From: Candidatus Omnitrophota bacterium | GTDB lineage: Bacteria; Omnitrophota; Gorgyraeia; 2-01-FULL-45-10 | DNA: 36,091 bases | Assembly (NCBI GenBank): GCA_041650805.1 | Contig: JBAZKM010000015.1 | Location: forward strand, 1-36,091 | Direction: 5' to 3' | Shown here: positions 1 to 8,696 of the stretch, one piece after another | Layout of the letters: every line of letters starts with the position of its first letter | How positions within the stretch are numbered: the first letter of the stretch is position 1 | Notes under the pieces: generated by a model | Database searches by the model: none | What the model was told of the DNA's origin: nothing | What the model saw: the letters and a program-made list of their open reading frames with translations, nothing else | Translations under genes and position numbers: made by a program

Positions 1-12
1 TGTGCCATCGTA

Positions 13-1209
13 TCACTCAATGACCTGTGTCACGACTCCCGCGCCTACCGTGTGTCCGCCTTCTCTTACGGCGAACCTCAGTTCCTTCTCGAGCGCTATC
101 GGCGTGATTAGGGTTATCTCTATATTCACGTTATCTCCGGGCATCACCATCTCTACCCCCTGGGGCAGCTCAACGACCCCGGTCACATCCGTGGTCCTGA
201 AGTAGAACTGGGGCCTGTATCCTTTGAAGAACGGCGTATGCCTGCCGCCTTCCTCTTTACTTAGTATATATACCTCTGCCTTGAACTTGGTGTGCGGGGT
301 TATGGAACCGGGTTTAGCGAGCACCTGCCCGCGCTCCAGGTCCGTCTTTTCGACGCCCCTGAGGAGGACCCCGACGTTATCGCCGGCCTGGCCGGACTCC
401 AGGAGCTTCCTGAACATCTCGACCCCCGTGACGACGCTCTTCTTGGTCGCCTTTATCCCGACTATCTCTATCTCTTCGCCAACCTTTATCTGTCCGCGCT
501 CGACCCTCCCGGTGCCTACCGTGCCGCGCCCGGTGATCGAGAATACGTCCTCTATGGGCATCAGGAACGGCTTGTCTATATCCCTTACGGGCGTGGGTAT
601 GAAGGTGTCGCAGGCGTCCATAAGCTCGAATATCGACTTGGTGGCCTCGGCGTTATCCGGCGAGGTCATCGCCTTGAGGGCGCTTCCTTTTATTATCGGC
701 GTCTTGTCGCCGGGGAATTTATACTTTGTGAGGAGGTCTCTTACTTCGAGTTCTACGAGGTCTATCAGTTCTTTGTCTTCTACGAGGTCTACTTTATTGA
801 GGTATACGACTATCGACGGTACGTTGACCTGGCGGGCCAGGAGGATGTGTTCCCTGGTCTGCGGCATCGGGCCGTCCACTGCGGAGACGACGAGTATCGC
901 TCCGTCCATCTGGGCGGCGCCGGTGATCATGTTCTTGATATAGTCGGCGTGTCCCGGGCAGTCGATATGGGCATAGTGGCGTTTCTCGGTCTCGTACTCC
1001 ACGTGCGCTACGGCTATGGTGACGGTCTTCGTCTCGTCCCTTACGGTGCCGCCCTTTGCTATATCGGCATAGGCCTTCACCGTGGCGTGCCCCTTCTTTG
1101 CAAGCGTCGCCAGTATCGCGGCCGTAAGCGTCGTCTTACCGTGGTCGATGTGGCCGATGGTACCGATATTCACGTGAGGTTTTGACCTGACAAACGTTTC
1201 CTTTGCCAT
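13..1209 (-). CDS. tuf: Elongation factor Tu
   Basis: Complete 398-residue EF-Tu, the cytoplasmic GTPase that delivers aminoacyl-tRNA to the ribosome. Visible GTPase motifs are the P-loop GHIDHGKT at residues 19-26, DCPGH at 83-87 with the catalytic His87, and NKVD in the middle of the G domain. Domains 2 and 3 follow at normal length, ending VVTQVIE. The switch I region is unusual: where most EF-Tu proteins have RGITI, this one reads KTVTI at 61-65, keeping the Mg-binding Thr64. I recall similar versions in PVC-type bacteria but cannot check it here. The gene sits 25 bp downstream of tRNA-Thr(GGT), as in thrT-tufB operons, and has an AGGAGG-type ribosome site just before the ATG. It is probably transcribed from the promoter at 1434-1461 together with the tRNA. 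Confidence 0.98.
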   Translation of the reverse strand: MAKETFVRSKPHVNIGTIGHIDHGKTTLTAAILATLAKKGHATVKAYADIAKGGTVRDETKTVTIAVAHVEYETEKRHYAHIDCPGHADYIKNMITGAAQMDGAILVVSAVDGPMPQTREHILLARQVNVPSIVVYLNKVDLVEDKELIDLVELEVRDLLTKYKFPGDKTPIIKGSALKAMTSPDNAEATKSIFELMDACDTFIPTPVRDIDKPFLMPIEDVFSITGRGTVGTGRVERGQIKVGEEIEIVGIKATKKSVVTGVEMFRKLLESGQAGDNVGVLLRGVEKTDLERGQVLAKPGSITPHTKFKAEVYILSKEEGGRHTPFFKGYRPQFYFRTTDVTGVVELPQGVEMVMPGDNVNIEITLITPIALEKELRFAVREGGHTVGAGVVTQVIE

Positions 1210-1234
1210 AAAGGCCTCCTTATCTATTTTTCGC

Positions 1235-1310
1235 TGGAGCCCACGACCAGAATTGAACTGGTGACCTCGTCCTTACCAAGGAAGCGCTCTACCGGCTGAG
1301 CTACATGGGC
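1235..1310 (-). tRNA. tRNA-Thr (anticodon GGT)
   Basis: Folds as a complete 76-nt cloverleaf. The acceptor stem pairs GCCCATG with CGTGGGC with one G-U pair. The D stem is GCTC/GAGC, the anticodon loop is TTGGTAA (anticodon GGT), and the T arm contains TTCAATT. The discriminator is T and a 3' CCA is encoded. It lies immediately upstream of tuf on the same strand, the classic thrT-tufB arrangement. Confidence 0.96.
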
Positions 1311-1433
1311 ATGACATCGACGCATATCAGCGCAGATATCATCGAAAAAGACAAACACCTCTCCCTTGAGAGTTATTCCAACTCAACATTCTTTATTTTA
1401 ACCCGATGTTAGTATCAAAAATTAAGTTTTATA

Positions 1434-1461
1434 ATTATAGCAAAAACCGTGCCTTTGTCAA
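1434..1461 (-). promoter_or_regulatory. Consensus sigma-70 promoter for tRNA-Thr(GGT)-tuf
   Basis: Minus-strand TTGACA (1456-1461) and TATAAT (1434-1439), both perfect matches, are separated by 16 bp. The predicted start near 1427 gives a leader of about 115 nt before the tRNA. Its strength fits a stable-RNA/EF-Tu promoter. Confidence 0.85.
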
Positions 1462-1487
1462 TATTTTTTTTAAAAAAAGGGGCGGTC

Positions 1488-1516
1488 TTGACTTTTACGG
1501 GAAAATGGGATATAAT
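1488..1516 (+). promoter_or_regulatory. Sigma-70 promoter for the small exported protein
   Basis: Plus-strand TTGACT (1488-1493) and a perfect TATAAT (1511-1516) are separated by 17 bp. It is back to back with the tuf promoter, with 26 bp between the two -35 boxes. The downstream start codon at 1579 has a strong ribosome site (AAGGAGGTGA, 1561-1570). Confidence 0.8.
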
Positions 1517-1578
1517 TAATTTTAAGGTGTGCAGTCTCTTGCCGCCGTAATTAAAATAAAAAGGAGGTGAGTTGTCGA

Positions 1579-1926
1579 ATGGCAAAGAAATTATTTGTAA
1601 TGGCAATCGTAAGTATCTTCATATGCTCGACACTCGGTATCTGTAATGCGGAGAGTACAACGTCTCAGCCTACGGTCCCCCCTGTCGAGAAGACAAAGGA
1701 CAGATTAAGCAGGGGCATGAATAACCTGCTTTACGGTTCGCTCGAAGTCCCGAGCAACATCGACGAGACGAAGACGAAAGGGACCCAGATGGACCGCTGC
1801 TCGACGAAGACGAGGAGCGGAGTGGAACGCGGCATCGCGAGAATATTTGCCGGCGTATGGCAGCTTGCGACTTTCTGGTATTCCGATCCGGGATGCGTTA
1901 CGTCTGCATCAGAGGCATCAAAGTAA
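1579..1926 (+). CDS. Small exported protein, TIGR04073-like (putative exosortase-system-associated)
   Basis: A 115-residue protein with a cleavable-looking signal peptide: MAKK, then a hydrophobic stretch, then a CNAES-type end near residue 26. The mature part has a short DRLSRGMNNLLYGSLEVP segment and a later RGIARIFAGVWQLATF segment. This pattern matches what I remember of the TIGR04073 family, small exported proteins found in genomes with exosortase systems. Their biochemical function is unknown to me. I place the start at the ATG at 1579, not an upstream in-frame GTG at 1567, because AGGAGG lies at the correct distance before 1579 and overlaps the GTG. It is the only plus-strand gene in the first 26 kb. 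It has its own promoter and ends at a strong terminator. No exosortase gene is visible in this window. Confidence 0.75.
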   Translation: MAKKLFVMAIVSIFICSTLGICNAESTTSQPTVPPVEKTKDRLSRGMNNLLYGSLEVPSNIDETKTKGTQMDRCSTKTRSGVERGIARIFAGVWQLATFWYSDPGCVTSASEASK

Positions 1927-1941
1927 TCTGTTCTAAAGAAT

Positions 1942-1975
1942 AAAAAAAGCGCCTTATATCTAAGGCGCTTTTTTT
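1942..1975. terminator. Bidirectional intrinsic terminator
   Basis: The perfect 8-bp stem GCGCCTTA/TAAGGCGC has a 4-nt loop (TATC) and is flanked by seven A residues on the left and seven T residues on the right. It therefore works in both directions. It closes the small plus-strand gene and the convergent bat operon, whose last stop codon is at 1990. Confidence 0.92.
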
Positions 1976-1989
1976 CTGCCCCGATCTGC

Positions 1990-2760
1990 TCAGATCTCTT
2001 CCACCGCGGCCTCTTTGACCCATCCGACCTTGCCGTCAGATCGTCTTATCCTCCTCCAGCCGTTCCTCGTGGTCAACACGATGACATCCTGCCCTTCATA
2101 TACCTTATAATATACGGTCGACTTCTCCACCGGCTCGTACATGCACTCGGCGGTCTTATCCACCACGATACCGTGCTGCGTAAGTGCCTCGTCATAATGG
2201 CGCAGGACGAATGAGGCGAGGGCCGCGAAAAAGAGCGCGGCTACGGCAAAGTAGAATATGAACGTCTTCCTGTAAAAACTCGGCTTCATTATATTCAATA
2301 CGGAGAGGATGACGAAGATGACATTCAATGCGATCGCCGCGATCGCCAGCGTACGCAGGTTGAAAGACCTGAAAGGCCCGTTTACCGCCCTGAGCAAGAG
2401 GCGCTCCGGCCGCGGCTCGGATGAACCGTCCTCCACAAAAGATCTCGCGTACTCAAGGTTCGCCTTAAGATCCCGGTCTCCCGGCATGAAGCGCTTCGCC
2501 TTTTCGTAGCTCAGTATGGCATATCCTATCTTGCCGAGCTTAAAGAAGCCGTTACCTATATTATAGTAGAGGTTGCCGCTTTCGATATCCGCATCCAGTA
2601 TCTTCAGGTACTCTTCCACCGCCTTTGAGTATTCACCCTTCTCATACAGGACATTCGCGGCATAGAAGAGCCTGCCGGGGTCTTCTTTCCCTCCGTCTGC
2701 GGCAATGGCGGCCGGCCCGATAAAGAGGAAGGCCGCTATAAGGAGTGTATATCGCCTCAT
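1990..2760 (-). CDS. batE: BatE-like TPR protein with C-terminal SH3-type domain
   Basis: A 256-residue envelope protein with a signal peptide (residues 1-20). TPR repeats at roughly 27-110 include a YNIGNGFFKLGKIGYAI-type repeat. Two membrane segments lie at about 135-155 and 165-185. The C-terminal 60 residues resemble a bacterial SH3 domain (YEGQDVIVL, NGWRRIR, GKVGWV). TPR plus SH3 at the end of a Bat operon is the usual BatE arrangement. Bat proteins are linked to aerotolerance and stress survival in Bacteroides and Leptospira, but the molecular role is unsettled. Its ATG overlaps the batD stop by 4 nt (ATGA), suggesting translational coupling. It is the last gene of the run and ends just before the shared terminator. 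Confidence 0.85.
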   Translation of the reverse strand: MRRYTLLIAAFLFIGPAAIAADGGKEDPGRLFYAANVLYEKGEYSKAVEEYLKILDADIESGNLYYNIGNGFFKLGKIGYAILSYEKAKRFMPGDRDLKANLEYARSFVEDGSSEPRPERLLLRAVNGPFRSFNLRTLAIAAIALNVIFVILSVLNIMKPSFYRKTFIFYFAVAALFFAALASFVLRHYDEALTQHGIVVDKTAECMYEPVEKSTVYYKVYEGQDVIVLTTRNGWRRIRRSDGKVGWVKEAAVEEI

Positions 2761-4613
2761 CCTTTGGTCCTTTCAAGATATCGTATTATATTTTCGGCAT
2801 CGCGCATATCGCCCCTCATCCTGAGATCATCCGGCTTGGCGAAGGCAAACCTGGCCTCGTCGCATATTTCGAAAAGGGCCTTTATCTTGACCCTTGTGGC
2901 CGGATCCGGCTCGTAGGCCTCGAGTAACGGCTCGATGGTATTGAGCGTTATGCCCGCCGAAGGCATGTTCAGACGGCCGCCGAAGTAGTCCTGGAGCAGG
3001 ATGAAGAGCGTCTCATAGAACTTCTTCGGGTCATTTGCCCTTAGATGTTTCCTCAATTCCCTGAAGTGCCTGCGCGTAGCCTTGTATGCGGCGGTTCGCC
3101 TGACATATCCTATATCCCGCTCGAGGCGATATCTGCGCGCGGAGAAGAGGTAAAATGCGAGCAAAAAGAGGAGCGACACGGGCGGTATGGCGATCAGGTA
3201 CTTTTTTCTGTGGACGCTGCCGCCTGTGGCCGCCACGCGGCCAAGCGAGTCCTTTATATAGATGATATCCCTCTTCGCCTCTTCCTGCGGTAAGGAGGGG
3301 TCCCTTTTGCTCTCCCCTGTCTCTCTCGGCCCCACCACCTGCGCCGGCGTCTCCTCTTTAGGTCTTTCTACGGTCAGCGGGATCGGCCCCTGCGAGATCG
3401 TCTTATACGCGCGGGTGGCCGTGTCGAAGTAAGAGAAGACGGCTTTCGGGGTCGCCTTCACGTTATCGCTCTCCGGGATCAGCACCTGGGTGAATACCTT
3501 CTGCCTGTCACCCGTCCTGACCTGCGGCTCGTAAACCTTGAACCCGTCGGTACCGGAGAGCGCCGGCATGAGCACCGTGTTGAAGTTGCCCGTGCCGTTT
3601 ATCTCCATCTTCAGCGTTATGGGGTCGCCGGCCTTCAGCCTGGTCGGGCTCGCGTTAAATATGAACTGGTAGTCGCCTACGGCGCCCGAGAACGACGCGG
3701 GCCTGCCTTCGGCCGGGAGCGGCGATATTATTATCGGAAAATCCTGCGATTTCAGTTCAAGCGGGTAACGTTCGTAGCGCATGAAGAAGTCGTCCAGCAC
3801 CGGCTCGTCAAAAAATTCGTCCCTGAAAAAATCGTTCCGCTGGGAAGGCCGTTTCACCTTTTTCCGGACAACGAGGTTACACTTTATCGTGGCCGGGCCC
3901 AGGCGGTATTCCCCGGGCCTGGTGCCGAATATCTGCGTCTTGAATTCGAGGACCTCGTAGACTACGCCCCCCATCTCCTCTTTATACTGCTTCGGCTCGC
4001 GGAACTCTATCTTTGAAAAGCCCTCCTGGGCAAAGACGGGGAGCTGTATGTCGCTTACGTTCATGCGGTTCACATACAGTTTCACCGTGGCGGGGATCAG
4101 CTCGTTGACATAAGCATGGGCCGAGCCGACGTTCAGGACCATGAAAAGCCGGTCGCTGACGTCCGGTATCTTTTCCTCTGCACCTTCTTCGGGCCCGGCC
4201 CTCTCCTCCTTCACCGCCTTTTCCTCTTTCACTTCGGCGATTATGACATTGGATGTGTAGGTATCGCCTTTGTACTTGAAAGAGAACGGACCCAGTTCGA
4301 ACTTTCCTATCTTCAGGGGGACGAGAGAGTACATGTGCGTAATGGAGCTCGACATCTTACCGTTTATGACCGTGACCATGGTGGATGGCCCGAGATACCG
4401 GACCTCGAAGCCGTCTATATTACCGATGTCAGGCGCAGGTATGCTGTTGGTCTCATAAAATGTGAGGCCGAGCTGTCCCCGTTCGCCCAATACCATATCC
4501 TTGTTATCGATGCTCGCCTCGAATTTTATATCCCTGGCGTATGCTGGCGTAAATGCCGCGAGCAGGGCGATGGCCATGCCTGTCGCCATTATGATCCTAC
4601 GGTATCTATTCAT
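2757..4613 (-). CDS. batD: BatD family protein
   Basis: A 618-residue protein with a signal peptide ending near YARD (residue 28). A long periplasmic beta-rich region (about 30-470) has BatD-type repeats such as VLGERGQLGL and LKAGDPITLKMEINGTGNF. One membrane helix lies near 485-505 (LIAIPPVSLLFLLAFYLF), followed by a cytoplasmic helical tail. This matches the BatD (oxygen tolerance) family in order and length. It follows batC after 22 bp and overlaps batE by 4 nt. The protein is presumably an inner-membrane-anchored scaffold that works with the VWA proteins BatA and BatB; that role is inferred from the family. Confidence 0.9.
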   Translation of the reverse strand: MNRYRRIIMATGMAIALLAAFTPAYARDIKFEASIDNKDMVLGERGQLGLTFYETNSIPAPDIGNIDGFEVRYLGPSTMVTVINGKMSSSITHMYSLVPLKIGKFELGPFSFKYKGDTYTSNVIIAEVKEEKAVKEERAGPEEGAEEKIPDVSDRLFMVLNVGSAHAYVNELIPATVKLYVNRMNVSDIQLPVFAQEGFSKIEFREPKQYKEEMGGVVYEVLEFKTQIFGTRPGEYRLGPATIKCNLVVRKKVKRPSQRNDFFRDEFFDEPVLDDFFMRYERYPLELKSQDFPIIISPLPAEGRPASFSGAVGDYQFIFNASPTRLKAGDPITLKMEINGTGNFNTVLMPALSGTDGFKVYEPQVRTGDRQKVFTQVLIPESDNVKATPKAVFSYFDTATRAYKTISQGPIPLTVERPKEETPAQVVGPRETGESKRDPSLPQEEAKRDIIYIKDSLGRVAATGGSVHRKKYLIAIPPVSLLFLLAFYLFSARRYRLERDIGYVRRTAAYKATRRHFRELRKHLRANDPKKFYETLFILLQDYFGGRLNMPSAGITLNTIEPLLEAYEPDPATRVKIKALFEICDEARFAFAKPDDLRMRGDMRDAENIIRYLERTKG

Positions 4614-4635
4614 CTATATGAGATCCTTTGATATA

Positions 4636-5760
4636 CTACCAGTTCTTCGACGGTTCGGGAAGGTCCACCTGCTTCTTCCTCATCTTGATGACCTTGCCCG
4701 TGACCTCTTCCCCCCTGTACCCTTCGATGAGCATCTTCGCCTCTTCCTCGCTCATCTCCCTCTCTTCGTCGCGCTGGGGAGACGCGTATGACTCAAGCCC
4801 TCCACCCTCCTTCTCTCCGCTCTCTTTTGCATCTTCTCCGTCGGAGGGCCGGGGGTTCCCCTTATCTTCTCCCTCCTCGCCCTGCTCTTTCTTCGCCTGC
4901 TCGGCCTCCTTCTTTTCACCCTCGCCGGATCCGCCCTCTTCCTTATCCTTCTCCCCGCCCTTATCTTGAGGTTTCTCTTCCTTCGGCGCCTGGCCCGATT
5001 CGTCTTTCTTCTCTTCAGGGCTTGAACCGGATTGCCCATCTTTCTGCGCGCCGCTATCCTTCGCCTCGGCGCGTGAAGCCCGCTCTTCGCCGGAGGTATT
5101 CTGCTTTTCAGCGGCGGTCTGGTCCTTATCCTCTTTCCCTTCGCCCTCATCCTGGCCGCCCGATCTATCGTCCTTCGAAGAACCGCCGCCCCGGGAATCC
5201 TCCTGCTTATCCTTATTATCGTTCTTCTGCTTCTCCTGCTCCTTTTCCTTTTCTTTATCCTGCTTCTCCTCGCTCGGCAGCATCTCGAAACCTGTCATAT
5301 GGCGCTGGACGAACTCGTAGTTGAACTTGGCATCCCTGTCAGAAGGGTCCAGCTCCATCGCCCGTTTATAGAACCTGAGGGCGGATTCGAAATAGTCCTT
5401 CGCCTTCTCGGCGTCTTTGGCCTTAATGGCATCGCCGAGACGGTAAAGAGAGTTGCCTATATTATAGTCGGCCCTGGCTATGAGGCTCTCCTGTCCCGAT
5501 GCTATCGCCTTATTGAAATTGTCTATGGCCGATTTGAACTTCTTTTCCTGATAATGCGCGTCGGCCAGGTTGAAATGGGCCATCCCGGATAGGCCTTCTT
5601 CTGAAAGCGCGTCTTCATATTTTCTGGCCGCCTCTTTATACTCTTTATTATTATACAACAAATTCCCCCTCCTGACATCGTCCCTGGCCGAGGCATGCGC
5701 GGGGACGGCATATATCCCGATAAGGGCGGCCGACAGGAATATCGCGGGGCCTCTCTTCAT
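4636..5760 (-). CDS. batC: BatC-like TPR protein with a long charged linker
   Basis: A 374-residue protein with a signal peptide (residues 1-24, ending AHA). Three or four TPR units span about 28-150 (NLLYNNKEYKEAARKYEDAL, MAHFNLADAHYQEKKFKSAI, KRAMELDPSDRDAKFNYEF). About 165 residues of Lys/Glu/Asp/Gly/Ser-rich low complexity (roughly 165-330) come next. A short conserved-looking C-terminus ends in LPEPSKNW and includes MLIEGYRGEE. Such a TPR plus disordered charged region is typical of BatC. The linker is probably disordered and may act as a flexible tether. Its odd composition produces long antisense open frames, which are not genes. The start overlaps the batB stop by 4 nt. Confidence 0.86.
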   Translation of the reverse strand: MKRGPAIFLSAALIGIYAVPAHASARDDVRRGNLLYNNKEYKEAARKYEDALSEEGLSGMAHFNLADAHYQEKKFKSAIDNFNKAIASGQESLIARADYNIGNSLYRLGDAIKAKDAEKAKDYFESALRFYKRAMELDPSDRDAKFNYEFVQRHMTGFEMLPSEEKQDKEKEKEQEKQKNDNKDKQEDSRGGGSSKDDRSGGQDEGEGKEDKDQTAAEKQNTSGEERASRAEAKDSGAQKDGQSGSSPEEKKDESGQAPKEEKPQDKGGEKDKEEGGSGEGEKKEAEQAKKEQGEEGEDKGNPRPSDGEDAKESGEKEGGGLESYASPQRDEEREMSEEEAKMLIEGYRGEEVTGKVIKMRKKQVDLPEPSKNW

Positions 5761-6764
5761 CGCGCCACCTTCCGCCTTTCGGATATCATCGGCTCCAGGA
5801 AAAGGAAGAGGAGGGCGAAAGCGATGAATACCTGGAAACGCTCCTCATACCGCTTCTCCATCTTGGAATCTATATCGCGCTTCTCCAGTCTCGATATGCT
5901 CTTGTCGTACAGGAGCGTCACGCCGAATTCGGATGCTGTCGCCCGCACGTAACTCCCGCCCGTGGATATCGCGATCGCCTTGAGTATATCCTCGTTCAGG
6001 CGGGTCTTCACCACGTTACCGCTCCTGTCTTCCAGGTACCCGCGCTCTCCGGAACCGTCCAGGTCCGGTATGATATCCCCCTCGGCCGTGCCGACACCGA
6101 CACAGTATATCTTTATCCCCGCCTCCGCCGCCGCGAGCGCCTTCGACTTGGCATCGCCTTCGAGCTCTTCGCCGTCCGTTATGATCAGGAGCACCTTATA
6201 CTTCTTGTCGGTCCCGGTGAACGTACGCATCGCCTCGTCGATGGCGCTCTCTATGGACGTGCCCCCGCGCGGTATCGTATCGGTATTGAGGTCTTCGAGA
6301 GAGAGCAGGAAACCGTTATAATCGATGGTGAGAGGGCATTGAAGAAATGACGTCCCGGCGAACGCAATGAGCCCTATACGGTCGCCGTTCAGGCGTTTGA
6401 CCAGGTCCTTTATGGCGAACTTGGAGCGCTCGAGCCGGTTGGGCTTCATATCCCGCGCGAGCATGCTCCTGGAGACGTCCTGCGCTATCAATATATCCAG
6501 GCCCGCCCGCTTGACCTCTTCCCACTCGAATCCCCACTGCGGCCTTGCAAGGGCCAGGAGTCCCAGCGCAGCGGCCGCCACCAGTAGCGCCACTTTAACA
6601 GCCCTCCGTAACGGGCTTATAGACGGCGCGATGCCTGCTATCAGATTTTTATCGGCGAACCGTTCCGTCAGCGCCTTCCGCCGGCGCACCGTCCAGACGT
6701 AAAATAGCAGGAGCACGCTTAGCGCGGCGAAGACCATCTGAAAATTCGGGTTTGCGTAATTCAT
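5757..6764 (-). CDS. batB: BatB, membrane-anchored von Willebrand factor A protein
   Basis: A 335-residue protein with an N-terminal membrane helix (about 9-25), a second hydrophobic segment (about 55-75) and a VWA domain (about 88-290). The metal-binding MIDAS motif DVSRS is seen at Asp96, Ser98 and Ser100, and a later IITDGEE supplies the acidic part. A C-terminal membrane helix lies near 312-328. This is the BatB layout. BatA starts one base above, and the stop overlaps batC by 4 nt. In the family, VWA proteins are thought to act with a MoxR ATPase in assembling or protecting envelope or metal-containing partners; the partner here is unknown. Confidence 0.92.
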   Translation of the reverse strand: MNYANPNFQMVFAALSVLLLFYVWTVRRRKALTERFADKNLIAGIAPSISPLRRAVKVALLVAAAALGLLALARPQWGFEWEEVKRAGLDILIAQDVSRSMLARDMKPNRLERSKFAIKDLVKRLNGDRIGLIAFAGTSFLQCPLTIDYNGFLLSLEDLNTDTIPRGGTSIESAIDEAMRTFTGTDKKYKVLLIITDGEELEGDAKSKALAAAEAGIKIYCVGVGTAEGDIIPDLDGSGERGYLEDRSGNVVKTRLNEDILKAIAISTGGSYVRATASEFGVTLLYDKSISRLEKRDIDSKMEKRYEERFQVFIAFALLFLFLEPMISERRKVAR

Positions 6765-7763
6765 TTACGGCACCTTTAAAAATAAGGTATTAGCGAGCAG
6801 TATCTCGAGCGCCAGGATGATGAGCCCGGGGATGAGGAAGTACGGGAAGAGCTCCGTATACTCCCTGTAGCCGAAATGCTCGATGTGCGATTTTTCCAAC
6901 CGGTCTATCTCGTCATAAATGCGCATGAGAGCTTCCGTGTCCTGGGCGCGGTAGTACTTCCCTCCCGTTATCTCCGCTATCCTCTTAAGCGACGCCTCGT
7001 CTATCTCTATCGGGATATTTTTATAAACCGTCCTGCCGTAAAGATCCTTGAACGGATAGGGCACCAGCCCCTTGGTACCGACGCCGATCGTATATACTTT
7101 CACCTTGAGCGCCTTCGCGGCTTCTGCCGCCACAAGCGGGGATATGCTCCCGGCGTTATTGACCCCGTCCGTCAGGAGGATGACGATCTTGCTCTTGGTC
7201 TTACTGGACCTTAACCTGTTCAGGGAGGATGTTATCGCAGACCCTATGGCGGTGGCATCCTCTATCATGCCGACCTTGACCCGGTCCAGGTTCTCGTAAA
7301 GCCAGGCGTAATCGGTGGTGAGCGGGCAGACGGTGTAGGCGCGGGCCGCGAATGCGATCATCGCGATCCTGTCCGTCTTGCGCTTCTTTATGAACTCCTT
7401 CACCACGTCCCGGACCACTTCATATCGGTTGACGCGCTTGCCGCCCATCCTGAAATCCTCGGCCAGCATGCTCGTAGAGGTGTCGAGCGTAAGGACTATG
7501 TCGACGCCTTCCGATACGGTCTTCACGTCTTCCAGCACCGACTGGGGTCTGGCGAGCGCCGCTATGAATAAAAGGAGCGCTAAGACACGCAGCAGGACAG
7601 GCGTATGTCTTATGCGGATACGCACGGTCGGCGCAAGGTCCCGGACGAGCTCCTGCGAAGGGAATACGAAACTTGCGCCCCTTTGCCTCATCCGCACTAT
7701 GAGCAGGAAGAGCGGCACCAGGAGACAGAACAAAAAGACCCACGCGTCCCTGAAGATGAACAT
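6765..7763 (-). CDS. batA: BatA, membrane-anchored von Willebrand factor A protein
   Basis: A 332-residue protein with membrane helices near residues 8-25, 55-72 and 308-328, and a VWA domain between about 85 and 290. The MIDAS motif DTSTS is at Asp94, Ser96 and Ser98, with LLTDGVNNAG as the distal acidic motif. It is paralogous to BatB, which follows directly (the stop of batA and start of batB are adjacent). The conserved ARPQ turn after helix 2 is present in both. The order moxR, DUF58, BatD-like, batA, batB identifies this as BatA. Confidence 0.92.
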   Translation of the reverse strand: MFIFRDAWVFLFCLLVPLFLLIVRMRQRGASFVFPSQELVRDLAPTVRIRIRHTPVLLRVLALLLFIAALARPQSVLEDVKTVSEGVDIVLTLDTSTSMLAEDFRMGGKRVNRYEVVRDVVKEFIKKRKTDRIAMIAFAARAYTVCPLTTDYAWLYENLDRVKVGMIEDATAIGSAITSSLNRLRSSKTKSKIVILLTDGVNNAGSISPLVAAEAAKALKVKVYTIGVGTKGLVPYPFKDLYGRTVYKNIPIEIDEASLKRIAEITGGKYYRAQDTEALMRIYDEIDRLEKSHIEHFGYREYTELFPYFLIPGLIILALEILLANTLFLKVP

Positions 7764-8696
7764 CTACCCGGCCCCTTTCTTTTCGGCCGGAAGAGGCCGC
7801 GTCTCGTCAAAGAACCTGCGCGCTGTGGTCAAAAGGTTATCTGTCTCCGTCTCCTTCGGCATATGTTTGGCGAACTTCACGAAATCGCACGCCACCAGGA
7901 AATCCTTCAAAAGCTCTTTCCGGGGCGCGGAAAGCGATCCGGAGGTCTCAAGGGAGACGAGAAACTCCTCCGTAGTCATCTCCGGGGCACGCAACCTGAA
8001 TACAGCCTCTATGTACCGCCTGACCGCGCCTGAGACGGCGGCGTAATATTCTTTCACGTCACCCGTAGTGGAGAACCCTGCCTTCGCCCCGTCAAGCTCA
8101 TCGAGCGCCGTCTGATAGGGCGTCTTTATAACGGCCCTTCTACGCGATCTCCTGTACAGCCAGAGAGAGACGAGACATATCGCGAGGGCCAGGCCGGCCG
8201 ATGCTATGGCGGCTACCGGGATCTCGCGTAACCCTATCGGGCCCTTGATCTCTTTTATGTCATCTGCATTCCGTTCGCGCTTAAGGACGCTCTCGACATT
8301 TATCGTCATCTCGGAGGTCTTCGCGGAGGACCAGGCGGCGGTCTTATTCTCCCTGTACTTCACCTCAAGGGCGGGAAGAGTAAACTTACCGACATTGTAT
8401 GCGGCTATGCGATACCAACCCGTATATGTGGGCCGGCGGAAGAAGCTGACCCTGCGGGACGCGCCTGAATCCCTTATCTCGAAATCGCCTATTTTGTTAT
8501 CGGCGAATTTCGGGAATTCAACCGATATGCTCTTTCCGGCCGCAACCTCGATATTGAGCGTCACTATATCGCCTATAAAGACCGATCTCCGGTCGACTTT
8601 TGCCTTAACCTTCGGCGCGTTCGTCTGCGCCGCCATCACGGCCGGTGCCGCGAGGCAGCATATCATAAGCGCTATCAAAAACGGTCGATACTTCAT
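7764..8696 (-). CDS. BatD-like / DUF4381-type membrane protein of the Bat operon
   Basis: A 310-residue protein with a signal peptide (residues 1-22, ending VMA). A periplasmic beta domain (about 28-135, VDRRSVFIGDIVTLNIEV) resembles one BatD repeat. A membrane helix lies near 158-178, and the cytoplasmic helical C-terminus (about 195-305) resembles DUF4381 or the BatD tail. Genes like this lie between the DUF58 gene and batA in Bat operons. It overlaps the DUF58 gene by 4 nt and abuts batA, so all are probably translated together. Function unknown; likely a structural partner of the VWA proteins. Confidence 0.8.
   Translation of the reverse strand: MKYRPFLIALMICCLAAPAVMAAQTNAPKVKAKVDRRSVFIGDIVTLNIEVAAGKSISVEFPKFADNKIGDFEIRDSGASRRVSFFRRPTYTGWYRIAAYNVGKFTLPALEVKYRENKTAAWSSAKTSEMTINVESVLKRERNADDIKEIKGPIGLREIPVAAIASAGLALAICLVSLWLYRRSRRRAVIKTPYQTALDELDGAKAGFSTTGDVKEYYAAVSGAVRRYIEAVFRLRAPEMTTEEFLVSLETSGSLSAPRKELLKDFLVACDFVKFAKHMPKETETDNLLTTARRFFDETRPLPAEKKGAG

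Noticed and set aside
292..1185. Long plus-strand frame of 297 codons opposite tuf
   Set aside because: It is an antisense shadow of a highly conserved gene, without a ribosome site or recognisable protein features.
1398..1411. 14-nt identity with the pstS Pho-box region (23271-23284), suggesting phosphate control of tuf
   Set aside because: One 14-mer match in 36 kb on two strands is expected by chance, it lies downstream of the tuf -10, and the 11-bp spacing is not continued.
4788..5324. Plus-strand and alternate minus-strand frames over batC, rich in Pro, Ser and Arg
   Set aside because: They result from the biased Lys/Glu/Gly codons of the BatC charged linker and do not look like proteins.
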